A DNA stretch of 64,000 nt from Pyrofollis japonicus (GCF_033097485.1 NZ_AP028634.1:496001-560000); one strand, 5' to 3'. Shown: positions 12,495-21,514, counted from the first letter of the stretch. Made by a program: numbers and translations. The notes: generated by a model not told the origin, from the sequence alone.

Positions 12495-13961
12495 ATGTGT
12501 GGTGCAGCGAGGGAAGTCCCTAGGAAGAAGTGGAGAGAGGAATTTTCTCGCTGGTTTGACTGGGTTTTAGAAGAGGCTGAGATTTACGACTATGGTCGGT
12601 ACCCCGTTAAGGGTATGGGTATTTGGCTTCCCTATGGATTCCAGCTGCGTCGCCGCATTGTTGAACTCATAAGGGATGTACTTGACTCAACGGGCCACGA
12701 GGAAATCCTTATGCCGTTGCTCATCCCTGAGACCTTGCTGCGCAAGGAAAGTGAGCATATACGGGGCTTTGAGGGCGAGGTCTACTGGGTTACTCATGGA
12801 GGCAAAGAGCCTCTTGATATAAAGTTAGCCCTACGCCCTACAAGTGAGACTAGTATATCGTATATGGAGAGCTTCTGGATAAAGAGCTACAAGCAGCTAC
12901 CAAAGAAGTACTACCAAATAGTCAGTATTTTCCGCTACGAGACCAAGGCTACGAGGCCATTGATACGCTTACGCGAAGTAACAACGTTTAAGGAAGCGCA
13001 CACAGTTCACGACAGCTTTGAGGATGCGGATCGCCAGGTTGCAGAGGCGATTGAACTCTACAAGAAGATATTCGATGAGCTGGGGATACCCTACGTTATA
13101 AGCCGGCGACCGGAGTGGGACAAGTTTGCAGGAGCGCTCTACACAGTAGCATTTGACACCGTGATGCCGGATGGCAGAACCTTACAGATAGGAACAGTTC
13201 ACCATCTTGGGCAAAACTTTACGGTGCCATTCGAGATTAGGATACAGCTCAGCGACGAGAGCCTTGACTACGCCTGGCAGACGAGCTACGGGCTAAGCGA
13301 CAGACTCGTCGCTACTACTATAGCCATGCACGGTGATGATAGAGGTGCGGTAATGCCGCCAAACGTGGCTCCAATACAGGTTGTAGTTGTCCCCATACCT
13401 GCTGGCTCGGAAGAGGAGAGGAAACAGCTTCAAGAATACCTTGGAAAGGTCTCTGAGAAGTTAAGAGAGATGAAGATACGGTATCACGTAGACGATAGAG
13501 ACGATGTACGTCCGGGTAGAAAGTTCTATGAGTGGGAGGCCCGCGGGGTACCTGTACGCCTTGAAGTAGGGCCTCGCGAGGCTAGGAACAGTACAGTGGT
13601 AATAGCGCGGAGGGACACCTTTGAAAAGATAGAAGTGAAGCTCGAGGAGCTGCCCTCTAAGCTGCAAGACGTGATGGAGGATATAAGGCGTAATCTACGT
13701 GAACGAGCATGGAAATGGCTGCGTTCAATGGTCAAGAGGGCTGAGACCATAGAAGAGGCCAAGAGGATAATTGAGGAAGAGAGGGGAATAGTTGAGCTGC
13801 CTTGGTGTGGTAGAGAAGAATGTGGGCTAAAGCTAGAAGAACTTGTGGATGCTGGGGTTCTCGGCTCGCCCCTAGAGAAACCAGAGTGGGTTAATGGTAA
13901 ACGCTGCCCTGTATGCGGCCGACCCGCCGTGACAAGTATAAGGGTTGCGAAGAAGTACTAG
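12495..13961 (+). CDS. proS: Prolyl-tRNA synthetase, archaeal/eukaryotic type
   Basis: This class II synthetase charges tRNA-Pro. Motif 2 is [17 protein letters not shown], and the motif 3 region is [22 protein letters not shown]. An anticodon-binding domain follows (about residues 290-400). The C-terminal domain has a zinc-type cysteine set (WCGREECG and CPVCG), and the protein ends in Tyr, as archaeal ProRS proteins typically do. The length of 488 is normal. The start is ATG 12495, preceded by GGTG. Its last 70 bases overlap a small gene on the other strand. Confidence 0.96.
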   Translation: MCGAAREVPRKKWREEFSRWFDWVLEEAEIYDYGRYPVKGMGIWLPYGFQLRRRIVELIRDVLDSTGHEEILMPLLIPETLLRKESEHIRGFEGEVYWVTHGGKEPLDIKLALRPTSETSISYMESFWIKSYKQLPKKYYQIVSIFRYETKATRPLIRLREVTTFKEAHTVHDSFEDADRQVAEAIELYKKIFDELGIPYVISRRPEWDKFAGALYTVAFDTVMPDGRTLQIGTVHHLGQNFTVPFEIRIQLSDESLDYAWQTSYGLSDRLVATTIAMHGDDRGAVMPPNVAPIQVVVVPIPAGSEEERKQLQEYLGKVSEKLREMKIRYHVDDRDDVRPGRKFYEWEARGVPVRLEVGPREARNSTVVIARRDTFEKIEVKLEELPSKLQDVMEDIRRNLRERAWKWLRSMVKRAETIEEAKRIIEEERGIVELPWCGREECGLKLEELVDAGVLGSPLEKPEWVNGKRCPVCGRPAVTSIRVAKKY

Positions 13962-14103
13962 CTTCGTCACCTACTTCTATAAAGAGCCGTAGTGCTTTCT
14001 CAAGAACCTTTCCAAGATCGTTATGGCCCTCGTTTTTGGCGATCTCTTCGAGCAGTTTTGCCTCGTCCTCACTTAGTGCTACGGCTACAAGAACCTTGGC
14101 CAC
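13891..14103 (-). CDS. Small helical protein, possible ribbon-helix-helix type
   Basis: This 70-residue reading frame starts at GTG 14103, eight bases downstream of a strong GGGGGAG site. Residues 1-46 look like real protein: one beta strand ([10 protein letters not shown]) and two amphipathic helices ([34 protein letters not shown]). This beta-alpha-alpha order is that of ribbon-helix-helix DNA-binding proteins. The last 23 residues overlap the 3' end of proS antisense and look less protein-like. I do not recognise a family, and the function is unknown. It could be a transcription factor or antitoxin-like protein; no toxin partner is adjacent. Confidence 0.5.
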   Translation of the reverse strand: MAKVLVAVALSEDEAKLLEEIAKNEGHNDLGKVLEKALRLFIEVGDEASTSSQPLYLSRRVGRIQGSVYH

Positions 14104-14543
14104 TCCGCACTCCCCCGGGAGAAACTACTGCATGGTAGTACCCTAACAAGCTACTAGCCTCTAGCCTGACAGGCAAATATCCTGAAGCCGCCATGGAGGA
14201 CTACCCACGGTAATACCAAGAACTCCGATGAAAGCGATGTGGCGTGTCCCGGAAGCGAAGGGCTTGCCTATGCGGGAAGAATACCATACCTAGCTCCACA
14301 GCCTAACTAAAGCAAGGTTTAAGCCTCGTGCTCAGCGGCCTGGCTCCGCCCATCGGGTGCGCAGAGACCCTTAGCCGCTTTTAACCGTCATCACAGCCCG
14401 TATAACTAAGAACCACAGCTAAAGGTGATATCTAGCTTTCCTCCATTAAGGGATAGAATGGCTCCAAGGGATCAGCAATTCGCTGCTAGGCATCTGGTGC
14501 AGCATAGGTAAGCGTATGGGGGCACGCTGATACGATAACACGT
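14104..14543. other. 440-base gap with paired segments, no gene recognised
   Basis: No convincing protein or tRNA is visible. A nested hairpin is present: AGCGGC (14334-14339) pairs with GCCGCT (14374-14379), and inside it CGCCC (14347-14351) pairs with GGGTG (14355-14359). It is followed by a short T-run. Signature blocks of SRP RNA and RNase P RNA were looked for by eye on both strands and not found. It may be a long leader, an unrecognised RNA or decayed sequence. Confidence 0.35.
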
Positions 14544-14555
14544 GGTGGTGAAGCC

Positions 14556-15290
14556 CTGACTTTTCGCAAGACATGGCTTCTAACGGGCTACAGTTTCGAC
14601 AACGAACCCAAAAACATTGCTGTAATCCCTATCGGCAGCTTTGAGAGACATGGAAACCACCTACCCCTAGGAACAGACACCATAGAAGCCGAGTACATTG
14701 CTTCAAAAGTAGCAGAGAAACTTGGTGCACACCTCTATCCCCCAATCTGGTATGGTTGTTCAAGACACCTTGAAGAGTTCCCTGGAACAATTAGTGTGGA
14801 TGAGGAGAGCTTTGCAACCTATGTTGAAGGAGTTCTTGAGGGCATAGTACGTCAAGGCTACCGCTTGCTCGTCGTAATCAATGGGCACGGAGGTAACACG
14901 TGTGTATTAAGAACGGTTGCTTCGAGAGTCTCAAGCAAGTCCGATACCGCGGTAATGGTTATTGATTGGTGGCGTGATGTTGCGCAAGAGGTTCGGCAGA
15001 GGCTCTTCAAATCACCCGGTCATGCCGGCGAGGACGAGACCAGTGCTATGCTCTACATAGTTCCGGAGGCAGTTGACATATCGAAGGCTATTGATTATTC
15101 TGCGCCGTTTGCTCCGAGGGTAGCAGTTTACTCGCGCAGGCTCACAAGGCTCCTTTACCCGGAGGCCGTTCTCGGAGAAGCATCCAAGGCTTCAAGGGAA
15201 AAGGGAGAAGAGTGGTTGAACTCCGTAATTAGCGAAATAGTCGAAATAGTGAGAGAAACTTATAGGGCCCTATATGGCGAAGACCAGTAA
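14556..15290 (+). CDS. Creatininase-family amidohydrolase (possible ArfB)
   Basis: This metal-dependent amide hydrolase family includes creatininase and the archaeal deformylase ArfB of riboflavin/F420 synthesis. All family motifs are present: GSFERHGNHLPLGTDT, INGHGGN and HAGEDETS, which supply the Glu, His and Asp metal ligands. The first motif lies well upstream of the first in-frame ATG/GTG/TTG (GTG 14796), so the protein must begin earlier. In the open stretch back to the stop at 14505 the only sensible start is CTG 14556, four bases after GGTGGTGA (14544-14551), a near-perfect Shine-Dalgarno sequence. That gives 244 residues, a normal family length. The substrate is unknown; ArfB is a guess from family and lineage. 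Confidence 0.85.
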   Translation: MTFRKTWLLTGYSFDNEPKNIAVIPIGSFERHGNHLPLGTDTIEAEYIASKVAEKLGAHLYPPIWYGCSRHLEEFPGTISVDEESFATYVEGVLEGIVRQGYRLLVVINGHGGNTCVLRTVASRVSSKSDTAVMVIDWWRDVAQEVRQRLFKSPGHAGEDETSAMLYIVPEAVDISKAIDYSAPFAPRVAVYSRRLTRLLYPEAVLGEASKASREKGEEWLNSVISEIVEIVRETYRALYGEDQ

Positions 15291-15301
15291 CGCGCAACGT
15301 A

Positions 15302-15895
15302 TCACGGCGCGAGGACACCGAGCCTAAGAGCATTCACGAAAGCGGCTACATGGCTAGCTAGGTAACTACATGGGCCTATAGACACGGAAATGTCTGCTTC
15401 ACTCAAAGCTTTTTCCGGCACATCGTAGTAGCTTCCAAGAAGAAATACTACACCTTCGTCTACATCGCTCCTCCTAATCCTCCGTGCCCCCTCACGCAAA
15501 GCCAATACGCGATAGCCCAAACGCTTAAGCCTCCTAACAACGAAAATAAGTGATAATGACTCGGCCCTGGCGCATGCTTTTCCTCGTAGTGCGGAGAGAA
15601 GTACTGGCGCAACCTCATGCTCATAGTATGCACGAGGAGGCATACAAGCCTCGTCAAAGACCACTAGGTCGCCGTCTTTGCCGTCACGGCTATTATCGAG
15701 GTATAGTAGGAGGGCACTATTCTGCAGTAACTGGCCACCAGGATATAGCGCCGCTAAGAGTACGCGCGAGACAACGTCAAGCCTACCATAATTGACTAGG
15801 CCCTGCCACCTCTTAGGAGGGTCTCCAGGAGGTTTCACAGAATATATAAACCAGAGGCTTCGAGCGCGTCGCGACAAATCATAGAACAAGTCCAT
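15302..15895 (-). CDS. trmY: TrmY-like tRNA pseudouridine-54 N1-methyltransferase
   Basis: This is a SPOUT-fold methyltransferase of the archaeal TrmY group, which methylates pseudouridine 54 in the tRNA T-loop using SAM. Visible features are NYGRLDVVSRVLLAAL near the N-terminus (GRLDLLCR in characterised relatives), VVRRLKRLGYRVLAL, and the knot region FLLGSYYDVPE followed by ISVSIGPCSYLASHVAAFVN. The start is placed at ATG 15895 because GGTGTT lies seven bases before it; the frame stays open to TTG 15931 with no good site. It converges with the creatininase gene. Confidence 0.78.
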   Translation of the reverse strand: MDLFYDLSRRARSLWFIYSVKPPGDPPKRWQGLVNYGRLDVVSRVLLAALYPGGQLLQNSALLLYLDNSRDGKDGDLVVFDEACMPPRAYYEHEVAPVLLSALRGKACARAESLSLIFVVRRLKRLGYRVLALREGARRIRRSDVDEGVVFLLGSYYDVPEKALSEADISVSIGPCSYLASHVAAFVNALRLGVLAP

Positions 15896-16009
15896 GTTCT
15901 CTAACACCTTGTAGCGAAAAATCTTCGCCAAATTCTTAACGGTATGAGAAGAGCTTTGTAGAACTAGTAGCTAGGCTTACTGTGAAAAATATGAAGGATA
16001 CCCAGGGGG

Positions 16010-16300
16010 TTATATTACGGGGCCTCTTACAGCCTTTCTCTCTTCTTCGGGCCTTACCTTAACTAGGCCATAGTGTACCGCACAGCTAATACAATAGCAC
16101 TTCTCAACAGGGTACTTCATTATTATGGCTCCTTTCTTCTCAAGCTCTCTAGCAAGCTGCGGGTCTAGCGGGGTGTACATCTTGGTTATGCATATGGCTT
16201 TGTCCTTCGGTACAAGTCTGCCACAGTTGTCGCACTGGACCAGACGTGTCTTACCCTTTGCACCCTTATGCCTGCCTCTGTTCTGCCTCTTCTTGGGCAT
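16010..16300 (-). CDS. rps26e: 30S ribosomal protein S26e
   Basis: This is a small-subunit ribosomal protein found in eukaryotes and some archaea. The basic N-terminus (MPKKRQNRGRHKGAKGK), the zinc-ribbon cysteines QCDNCGRLVPKDKAIC and CYCISCAVHYGLVKVR, and the 96-residue length all match. GGGGATTGAGGAT precedes the ATG. A TATA-like GATAAATAGG in the gap with the divergent HD gene suggests its own promoter. Confidence 0.95.
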   Translation of the reverse strand: MPKKRQNRGRHKGAKGKTRLVQCDNCGRLVPKDKAICITKMYTPLDPQLARELEKKGAIIMKYPVEKCYCISCAVHYGLVKVRPEEERKAVRGPVI

Positions 16301-16489
16301 ATCCTCAATCCCCGGGCACTAGTTTAGCACTCGGACACCTATTTATCTGAGCCGCCACTGCTAGTTGAAGCACAAGGAAGGCTCGTAATGCGCTATTCCT
16401 GATGCTTGAATCCAGCAATAGGTATTAGGTCTGTGCTGTTAATCGTGTTGCGGGAAGGAGGAATATAGGTATCCCTTATTTACAGCTAG

Positions 16490-18040
16490 ATGAATATGGG
16501 AGAAGAGAGAGTGGCGAGACTCTGCACTGGTGTAAAGAGCTTCAAAGACCCGGTACACGGCTACGTAGATCTATGTGCACGCCTAACCCCAATAGTTGAT
16601 TCCTGGGTTATGCAGCGGCTCCGCGGTATTAAACAGACCGCTTTTGCCCACATGGTATACCATGGCATGGAGCATTCGCGCTTCAATCATAGCCTTGGAG
16701 CAGCACATCTTGCAGGCGAGGTCCTCAACTTCATTTCGGCAAACACGAGGCTATACTTCAAGAGTGTAGGGGGAGGAGAGTTTGCGAACACATTGCTCAA
16801 CTCTTCAGAAGTATTCCAGCTCGCAGCACTGGTACACGATGTGGGGCATTTGCCTTTTAGCCACGCAAGCGAAGTAGGCATCATGGAGGCAAAGCTCATT
16901 TACCGCATCCCCGATTTCGAGAAACTTCCCTTCCGCCACGAAGCCTACACCTATAGCCTCCTAAGGCTCGTAGGCAGGCTCGCAGAGGAGGCTGGAATAG
17001 AACCTGTCTTCACGAAAAGCGTAAGCGACGACCTCAGACTCATATTGCAAGGATCAGGTTCAAAAACTATGGCCCTTGACTATGGCAGCGAGTGTGCTGC
17101 CAACGTCTTGCACCAGCTAATTGCTGGCGGACTCGATGTAGACCGCATGGACTATCTCATCAGAGATAGTCTCTATGCCGGCGTGAGATACGGAATATTT
17201 GACGTAGACCGCCTTGTCCGCGTCCTACTTGCATCTCCGCTCCTCCTCGAGAAAGGCAACAGAGGAGCAGAGGTTAGCCGAAAAGCATGCCAAGTAATGG
17301 TTATAGATAAGGGCGTCAGCATAGTCGAGGCATTTCTCCTTGCAAGGTTCTACATGTTTAGCGAAGTCTATCTTCACCGCGTAGTAGAAGCCTACAACTC
17401 GATATACGGCAGATTATTCAGCATACTCGCACGCGACGGCCTTCTAAGCATTGAGAAAAATAGTGGCGAAATAGACATACCGACACCGCAAAGCATCGCC
17501 GAGGAGAAGCAATGGGCACTTGAAGAGTGGAGGAGCCTCGACGACCTTGCAGTCATGCAGCTAATCAGAAGGATCTACCTGGGCAAGACCAAGGCCTCGC
17601 AAGAAGCAAAAACACTTACGTCAATGCTGATCGAGAGGCGCCACCCAAGGCTTTACAAGGTTATTGAGGACAAGAAGCTCTGGGGTCTCTACATAAGCTA
17701 CCTTTATGAAGGCTACGCACCGGAATGGGCTAAGCCCTTCCTCGACGAGCTCCTGGAACTTCAAAATAGGCATCCACTACTAATGGTGAGGCCGCTAAGA
17801 GTTGATGTCATAAGTCTCGACAGACTAGGTGTATATCATAGAGCAACTGGCGAGATAACCACTTTCAGCTCTACAGGCGAGGGCGGGGGACAAGAGCTTA
17901 GAAGGTTACAGAAACTAGCTGAGCTCAGTTTGTACAGAGTAGTGGTATTTGCGCGACAGGGAGAGGAGGAAATCGCGCAAAAAGCGATAAACATACTCCT
18001 AGATTTGCAAAAAGAGGGTACTCGCTCGGAAAGAGCCTAG
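16490..18040 (+). CDS. HD-domain phosphohydrolase (COG1078, dNTPase-like)
   Basis: This metal-dependent phosphohydrolase belongs to the group that includes SAMHD1-like dNTP triphosphohydrolases. The N-terminal part carries the HD metal site: the His of HGMEHSRFNHSLG (about residues 63-75), the paired His-Asp of ALVHDVGHLPFSHASE, and the later Asp in LDVDRMDYLIRDSLYAGV. The C-terminal 200 residues are family-specific. The length of 516 is usual. ATG 16490 lies about 25 bases after TATA-like ATATAGG, so the message may be leaderless. The natural substrate is unproven. Its last four bases overlap the convergent small gene. Confidence 0.88.
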   Translation: MNMGEERVARLCTGVKSFKDPVHGYVDLCARLTPIVDSWVMQRLRGIKQTAFAHMVYHGMEHSRFNHSLGAAHLAGEVLNFISANTRLYFKSVGGGEFANTLLNSSEVFQLAALVHDVGHLPFSHASEVGIMEAKLIYRIPDFEKLPFRHEAYTYSLLRLVGRLAEEAGIEPVFTKSVSDDLRLILQGSGSKTMALDYGSECAANVLHQLIAGGLDVDRMDYLIRDSLYAGVRYGIFDVDRLVRVLLASPLLLEKGNRGAEVSRKACQVMVIDKGVSIVEAFLLARFYMFSEVYLHRVVEAYNSIYGRLFSILARDGLLSIEKNSGEIDIPTPQSIAEEKQWALEEWRSLDDLAVMQLIRRIYLGKTKASQEAKTLTSMLIERRHPRLYKVIEDKKLWGLYISYLYEGYAPEWAKPFLDELLELQNRHPLLMVRPLRVDVISLDRLGVYHRATGEITTFSSTGEGGGQELRRLQKLAELSLYRVVVFARQGEEEIAQKAINILLDLQKEGTRSERA

Positions 18041-18351
18041 CCCCGGACAACTAGCGTCCTACCAACCCTCTTTACAACGCCGGCGGCTTCAAGGACCCGT
18101 ATAGCTTCTTCGGCGTCAGGGCTCCAAAGCTCTCCGCTTGGATGATGAAAGAGCCTCATCACTACTCTCTCGCCATTGCCTTTCTCGACGTACTGCTCCC
18201 ATACACGGCTTAGAACTGTGTCTATGTCGGCCTTGCCGCCGAGTTCGCGCAGAACAGCCTCAATGGCTGATGCTAGTCCTAGGTATCGGAAGCCTTTTGT
18301 CTTCTGTGCTGTTTCCACACTATCCCCTGCTATGTATAGGTATGGTAACAC
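18037..18351 (-). CDS. Hypothetical protein with winged-helix-like C-terminus
   Basis: This 104-residue protein was not recognised. It contains a predicted helix-turn-helix-like middle (AIEAVLRELGGKADIDTVLSRVWEQY) and ends in helix plus beta wing (AIRVLEAAGVVKRVGRTLVVRG), a pattern common in archaeal winged-helix proteins. The annotated GTG start has no clear ribosome site; an internal GTG (residue 12) is possible. It overlaps the HD phosphohydrolase by four bases tail to tail, and its upstream region carries large inverted repeats. Confidence 0.6.
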   Translation of the reverse strand: MLPYLYIAGDSVETAQKTKGFRYLGLASAIEAVLRELGGKADIDTVLSRVWEQYVEKGNGERVVMRLFHHPSGELWSPDAEEAIRVLEAAGVVKRVGRTLVVRG

Positions 18352-18359
18352 TATCTAAC

Positions 18360-18494
18360 ATGCAAGGCTCGTGAGGCCCCGGTCATACCGTAAATACAGA
18401 CTAAATACCTGCGGCCTACAATGGTCTCGAAGAGGCGTAGGCAACACTAATATCCTCATTACGCCTCTTTAAGGAAATAGGTCGAGCCTTGCAT
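18360..18494. repeat. 135-bp segment bounded by 12-bp inverted repeats with inner 10-bp stem
   Basis: ATGCAAGGCTCG (18360-18371) is the exact reverse complement of CGAGCCTTGCAT (18483-18494). Between them AAGAGGCGTA (18430-18439) is the exact reverse complement of TACGCCTCTT (18460-18469). The right end covers the TTG start of the acyl-CoA dehydrogenase. The layout could be a MITE-like element, a nested operator between two divergent genes, or a structured leader. No clear target duplication flanks it. Confidence 0.6.
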
Positions 18495-19403
18495 AATGTT
18501 CAGTGCCGCGATGTGATAGGCCTTGTCGAAAGGCTTGCAAACAGCCCTGCTGCGCCATGCACCGACTTTAGTGCCATAGCTCATTGCACGGCGGCATACA
18601 TACTAGACTATTTCGGTGAAACCATACAAGGATTACTAGCACCATCGCTGACCGAGCCCAAGGGTGGATCGGATCTACGTCACTTATCGACTCGCATAGA
18701 CTTTCTCGGCGGCAATACTGTAGCCGTGAAGGGCGAGAAAATATTCACGACAAATGCTACTAAAGCCGACTGGTTGATAGTACTCGCGTCCAGCGACAAG
18801 GGGCATGCAATAAGCCTCGTTAGCACTAAGGCCTCCGGGATAAGTATAGAGCCCATAAATGTTGTTGGATACGAGTGTAGCGGCATAGGAAGAGTTGTCT
18901 ACGATGATGCTGAGGGGAAACTAGTAGGTCGACCCGGCAAAGAAGCGTATAAAGCTGTGCTCCAAGCAGTAGCGTTGAGTAGGCTCCTCGTAGCAGCTCA
19001 CGCAATCGGCTTAGCTAGACAAGCTCTCAGCTACAGCATAAAGCTGCTAATTGAGCGCGGCTCCTGGGCTTATCAAGCGCCGAGACATCGAATAGCAAGA
19101 GCATACGCCTACTTAGAGACCGCTTACTCGTACGTAGAGAGGACGGCAGCCAAGATAGCGAGCAATCCTTCGTCATTTGACTGGTCCATGACAAGCATAG
19201 CGAAATACGTTGCAGTTGAGGCTGCAAAACAAGCCGTAGATGCCGCCATAACGAGTACGGGCGGCGTGGCGTTGCTAAGAGGGAGCAGCATCCTAGACTC
19301 ATTAAGCAGGATCTACGCCCTAGTATATGCTGAGGGAACACAGGATATACAATTAGAGATTATTGCGAGAAGCATAGAAAAATCCTATGAGCCAACAACC
19401 TAG
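18489..19403 (+). CDS. Acyl-CoA dehydrogenase-like protein lacking its N-terminal part
   Basis: FAD-dependent acyl-CoA dehydrogenases introduce a 2,3 double bond into acyl-CoA. The middle beta domain (SLTEPKGGSDLRHL, residues 53-66; VKGEKIFTTNATKADWLIVLA) and the C-terminal helical domain are clear. The candidate catalytic base Glu282 is in YAEGTQDIQLEIIARS, where medium-chain enzymes carry theirs. At 304 residues it is 70-80 short: the LTEP block normally lies near residue 125 but is at 54 here, so helices A-C of the first domain are missing. The first usable start is TTG 18489, inside an inverted repeat, with only 16 open codons upstream. It may be a truncated pseudogene, a specialised short form, or N-terminally displaced. 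Confidence 0.8.
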   Translation: MHNVQCRDVIGLVERLANSPAAPCTDFSAIAHCTAAYILDYFGETIQGLLAPSLTEPKGGSDLRHLSTRIDFLGGNTVAVKGEKIFTTNATKADWLIVLASSDKGHAISLVSTKASGISIEPINVVGYECSGIGRVVYDDAEGKLVGRPGKEAYKAVLQAVALSRLLVAAHAIGLARQALSYSIKLLIERGSWAYQAPRHRIARAYAYLETAYSYVERTAAKIASNPSSFDWSMTSIAKYVAVEAAKQAVDAAITSTGGVALLRGSSILDSLSRIYALVYAEGTQDIQLEIIARSIEKSYEPTT

Positions 19404-19439
19404 GACGCATATAGTGGACATGTATAGCGAGGAATGGCA

Positions 19440-20552
19440 TTACGGCCTTATGTTTTGGGCTTCTAGGCTGTCAAGAAATCTAAGCCTTTTCGGTATAGGT
19501 GGGTGATCACTAAATACTTCCTGAGCCGGGTCAACATCCGCTCTCTTTAACTCCTCAACAACGCTGTCAATGTCATCATGGAACCTTGTACCCCTCCAGC
19601 CTGGTTCGTAGAATGGGCTTGCCAGCGTAGACACTAATGCATATATGAAGAGCGCCTTAATGCTGCTACCCCGTATTGCCTCTAAGCTCCTCTTATCGAC
19701 TCCGCTGTAATAGAGGTGTATCTTCGCCAACGCTCTCTGCATAGGCCTTACACCAGCAACAAACGCTCCATGAGCATCTGCATAGTATTCACGGAGCCTG
19801 CTAAACGCCAGCACAGCCACTTGCATTATGAAGCTCATTATAACGCCTAGGACGCCTAAGGCGGCTAGTACGAGTCCACTATTGTCTCGCTCGCGATCCC
19901 TTGCAACCGAGCCCCAGAGCCCGGCCCGTATCAGCGATACACCCATGTAGTAAAGCAGGCTCGGTACGAGGCCCAGTAACAATATTATCACTGTATCGCG
20001 GTGCCTGTGGTGTCCCAACTCGTGGCCGATGACAGCCAGAAGCTCATCTCTTCCAAGCAGCCTGTAAAGGCTGTGAGTAACAGCGACATAGCGCCCTGCT
20101 AAGAAATTGCCATAAGCAAACGCGTTAGGTGGCCCCTCCACAAGCATGGCTTTGGGAGGCTTTCGCATACCCGCTCTCCGTGCAGCTTCGTTAACTATCT
20201 CCTGGAGTTCTGGTGCAGGCCTTGCCCGGTACGCGAAGTTTATCATCCATGGGGCTGCAAGATAGCTTATAATGCTCATAACTAGTATGAACGCTATGAT
20301 CCATTCAACGTAGAGTCTATAACCATATGCTGCTGCAGCCTCATAGAGAATATAAGCAGTTATCGTGCCCCCTCCTATTACGAGCAAGGCAGTTAGAAGC
20401 ATTGCAGTATAGAGACTCATTCTGCCGGCAAGGCTAGCAGCCACTCTCGGAGCAATACGGATAGCTATTACCTGTAATACCAGGAATCCGAGAATATAGG
20501 CTATCATTAGCGCCATCATTGTCAAAGGGTCATAAAAGAACCAAAACCACAT
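19440..20552 (-). CDS. htpX: HtpX-like M48 membrane zinc metalloprotease
   Basis: This membrane-bound peptidase of the Ste24/HtpX type is probably involved in membrane protein quality control. Three to four hydrophobic segments lie in the first 105 residues. The zinc site HELGH is at residues 177-181 (HELGHHRHRD), and the third ligand Glu is in FSRLREYYADAHGAF. Two further hydrophobic segments lie between (near 188-205 and 228-250). The length of 370 is somewhat over classical HtpX (about 290) because of an extended N-terminal membrane region. The gene converges with the acyl-CoA dehydrogenase. Confidence 0.88.
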   Translation of the reverse strand: MWFWFFYDPLTMMALMIAYILGFLVLQVIAIRIAPRVAASLAGRMSLYTAMLLTALLVIGGGTITAYILYEAAAAYGYRLYVEWIIAFILVMSIISYLAAPWMINFAYRARPAPELQEIVNEAARRAGMRKPPKAMLVEGPPNAFAYGNFLAGRYVAVTHSLYRLLGRDELLAVIGHELGHHRHRDTVIILLLGLVPSLLYYMGVSLIRAGLWGSVARDRERDNSGLVLAALGVLGVIMSFIMQVAVLAFSRLREYYADAHGAFVAGVRPMQRALAKIHLYYSGVDKRSLEAIRGSSIKALFIYALVSTLASPFYEPGWRGTRFHDDIDSVVEELKRADVDPAQEVFSDHPPIPKRLRFLDSLEAQNIRP

Positions 20553-20653
20553 ACTGCTTCACCCTTCATGCAGAACGAGGAAGAATAAGACAAGCCCCCT
20601 TATAATTTTGACCGTTCTTCGTTAATAATAGGAAGGAAGTGCTGAAGCAGAGC

Positions 20654-21514
20654 CTACCTACCCTCCTCGAGAAGCGCCTTGGCCTGCTCCAGTGCTCTTC
20701 GCTCCAGTGCTCGCTTCTTGCCAAGGTGTACTGCTATGTGAAGCGGTGCATAGAGGCTAAGCCCTATGAGCAACATGCCTAAGCCCGATGGGTCAGGAGA
20801 GATTATGGCACCTGTTATCATTGTTCCTAGGAATATGTACTTCATTGTTGTTGAACTAAACAGGTTTGGGTCAAGAACTCCATAAGCAAGGGCAAGGTAT
20901 ATCGCAATCGGTATCTCGAAAAGCAGTCCAAAAGCGAATGCAAGCTTTAAGGTAAAGGCTACGACGCTGCTAATAGTTACTCGTATTATTATGCCATAAC
21001 CCTCTGGCGCGAAGAGAGGATATAGTTTGTACATCATTAGGTAGATAAGTGGTGCGACAATATATATTGCGAAGAAGACTCCAAAGAGGAAAGCAGCCGT
21101 GAAGAGAGCTATGTACCGCTTCATAAACTGTTTTTCGTGGGGATAAAGGGCAGGCTCGATATATTCCCACAGCTCTTTTGCCGCGAAGGGCGCTGAGCCT
21201 ATAATTCCGAGGAGAACTGCAGAGTACGTCAGTATCTCGATGGACTCGAACTCGGAGCCAGGCATTACTATGACCGGATAGGTCTTGCCATTAAATGCGG
21301 TAATGTTGGGGGGAATAACGTGCCTGAATATTATCTTGGGGAATACTGTTATAAGTGGTGTGTAGATTTTTTCACCTCCAAGACCAGCAGGAAGAGCCGA
21401 CATTATCGCGGTAGCGAGAATGAACACTATTATTATTCTTCTCAAGCGTATCATGAGCTCTTCTAAATGCTCCCAGATAGTAGCTTCCTTATCGTGGGGC
21501 GGCTTCTCAGCCAT
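20654..21514 (-). CDS. tatC: Twin-arginine translocase subunit TatC
   Basis: TatC is the signal-peptide receptor of the Tat pathway, which exports folded cofactor-containing proteins. The N-terminal cytoplasmic signature IWEHLEELMIRLRR and six membrane helices are visible, with the expected acidic residue after helix 3 (VLDPNLFS region) and PDPSGLGMLLIGLSLY near the end. The start is placed at ATG 21514, which has AGGGGCTT upstream; the frame is open to TTG 21547. TatA lies just upstream in the same direction. Tat signals are present on the molybdopterin reductase and two ferredoxins farther along the window. Confidence 0.95.
   Translation of the reverse strand: MAEKPPHDKEATIWEHLEELMIRLRRIIIVFILATAIMSALPAGLGGEKIYTPLITVFPKIIFRHVIPPNITAFNGKTYPVIVMPGSEFESIEILTYSAVLLGIIGSAPFAAKELWEYIEPALYPHEKQFMKRYIALFTAAFLFGVFFAIYIVAPLIYLMMYKLYPLFAPEGYGIIIRVTISSVVAFTLKLAFAFGLLFEIPIAIYLALAYGVLDPNLFSSTTMKYIFLGTMITGAIISPDPSGLGMLLIGLSLYAPLHIAVHLGKKRALERRALEQAKALLEEGR

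Noticed and set aside
14170-14300. SRP RNA or RNase P RNA in the gap after proS
   Set aside because: Neither the SRP helix 8 GGAA-loop block nor RNase P conserved regions I and V could be matched on either strand; CCCGGAAGCGAAGGG is only superficially similar.
14325-14395. Minus-strand C box (GTGATGA) and D box (CTGA) suggesting a C/D sRNA
   Set aside because: The boxes are 52 bases apart, which fits, but internal C'/D' boxes are poor and the spacing of the guide regions is wrong. The interval forms a strong hairpin instead.
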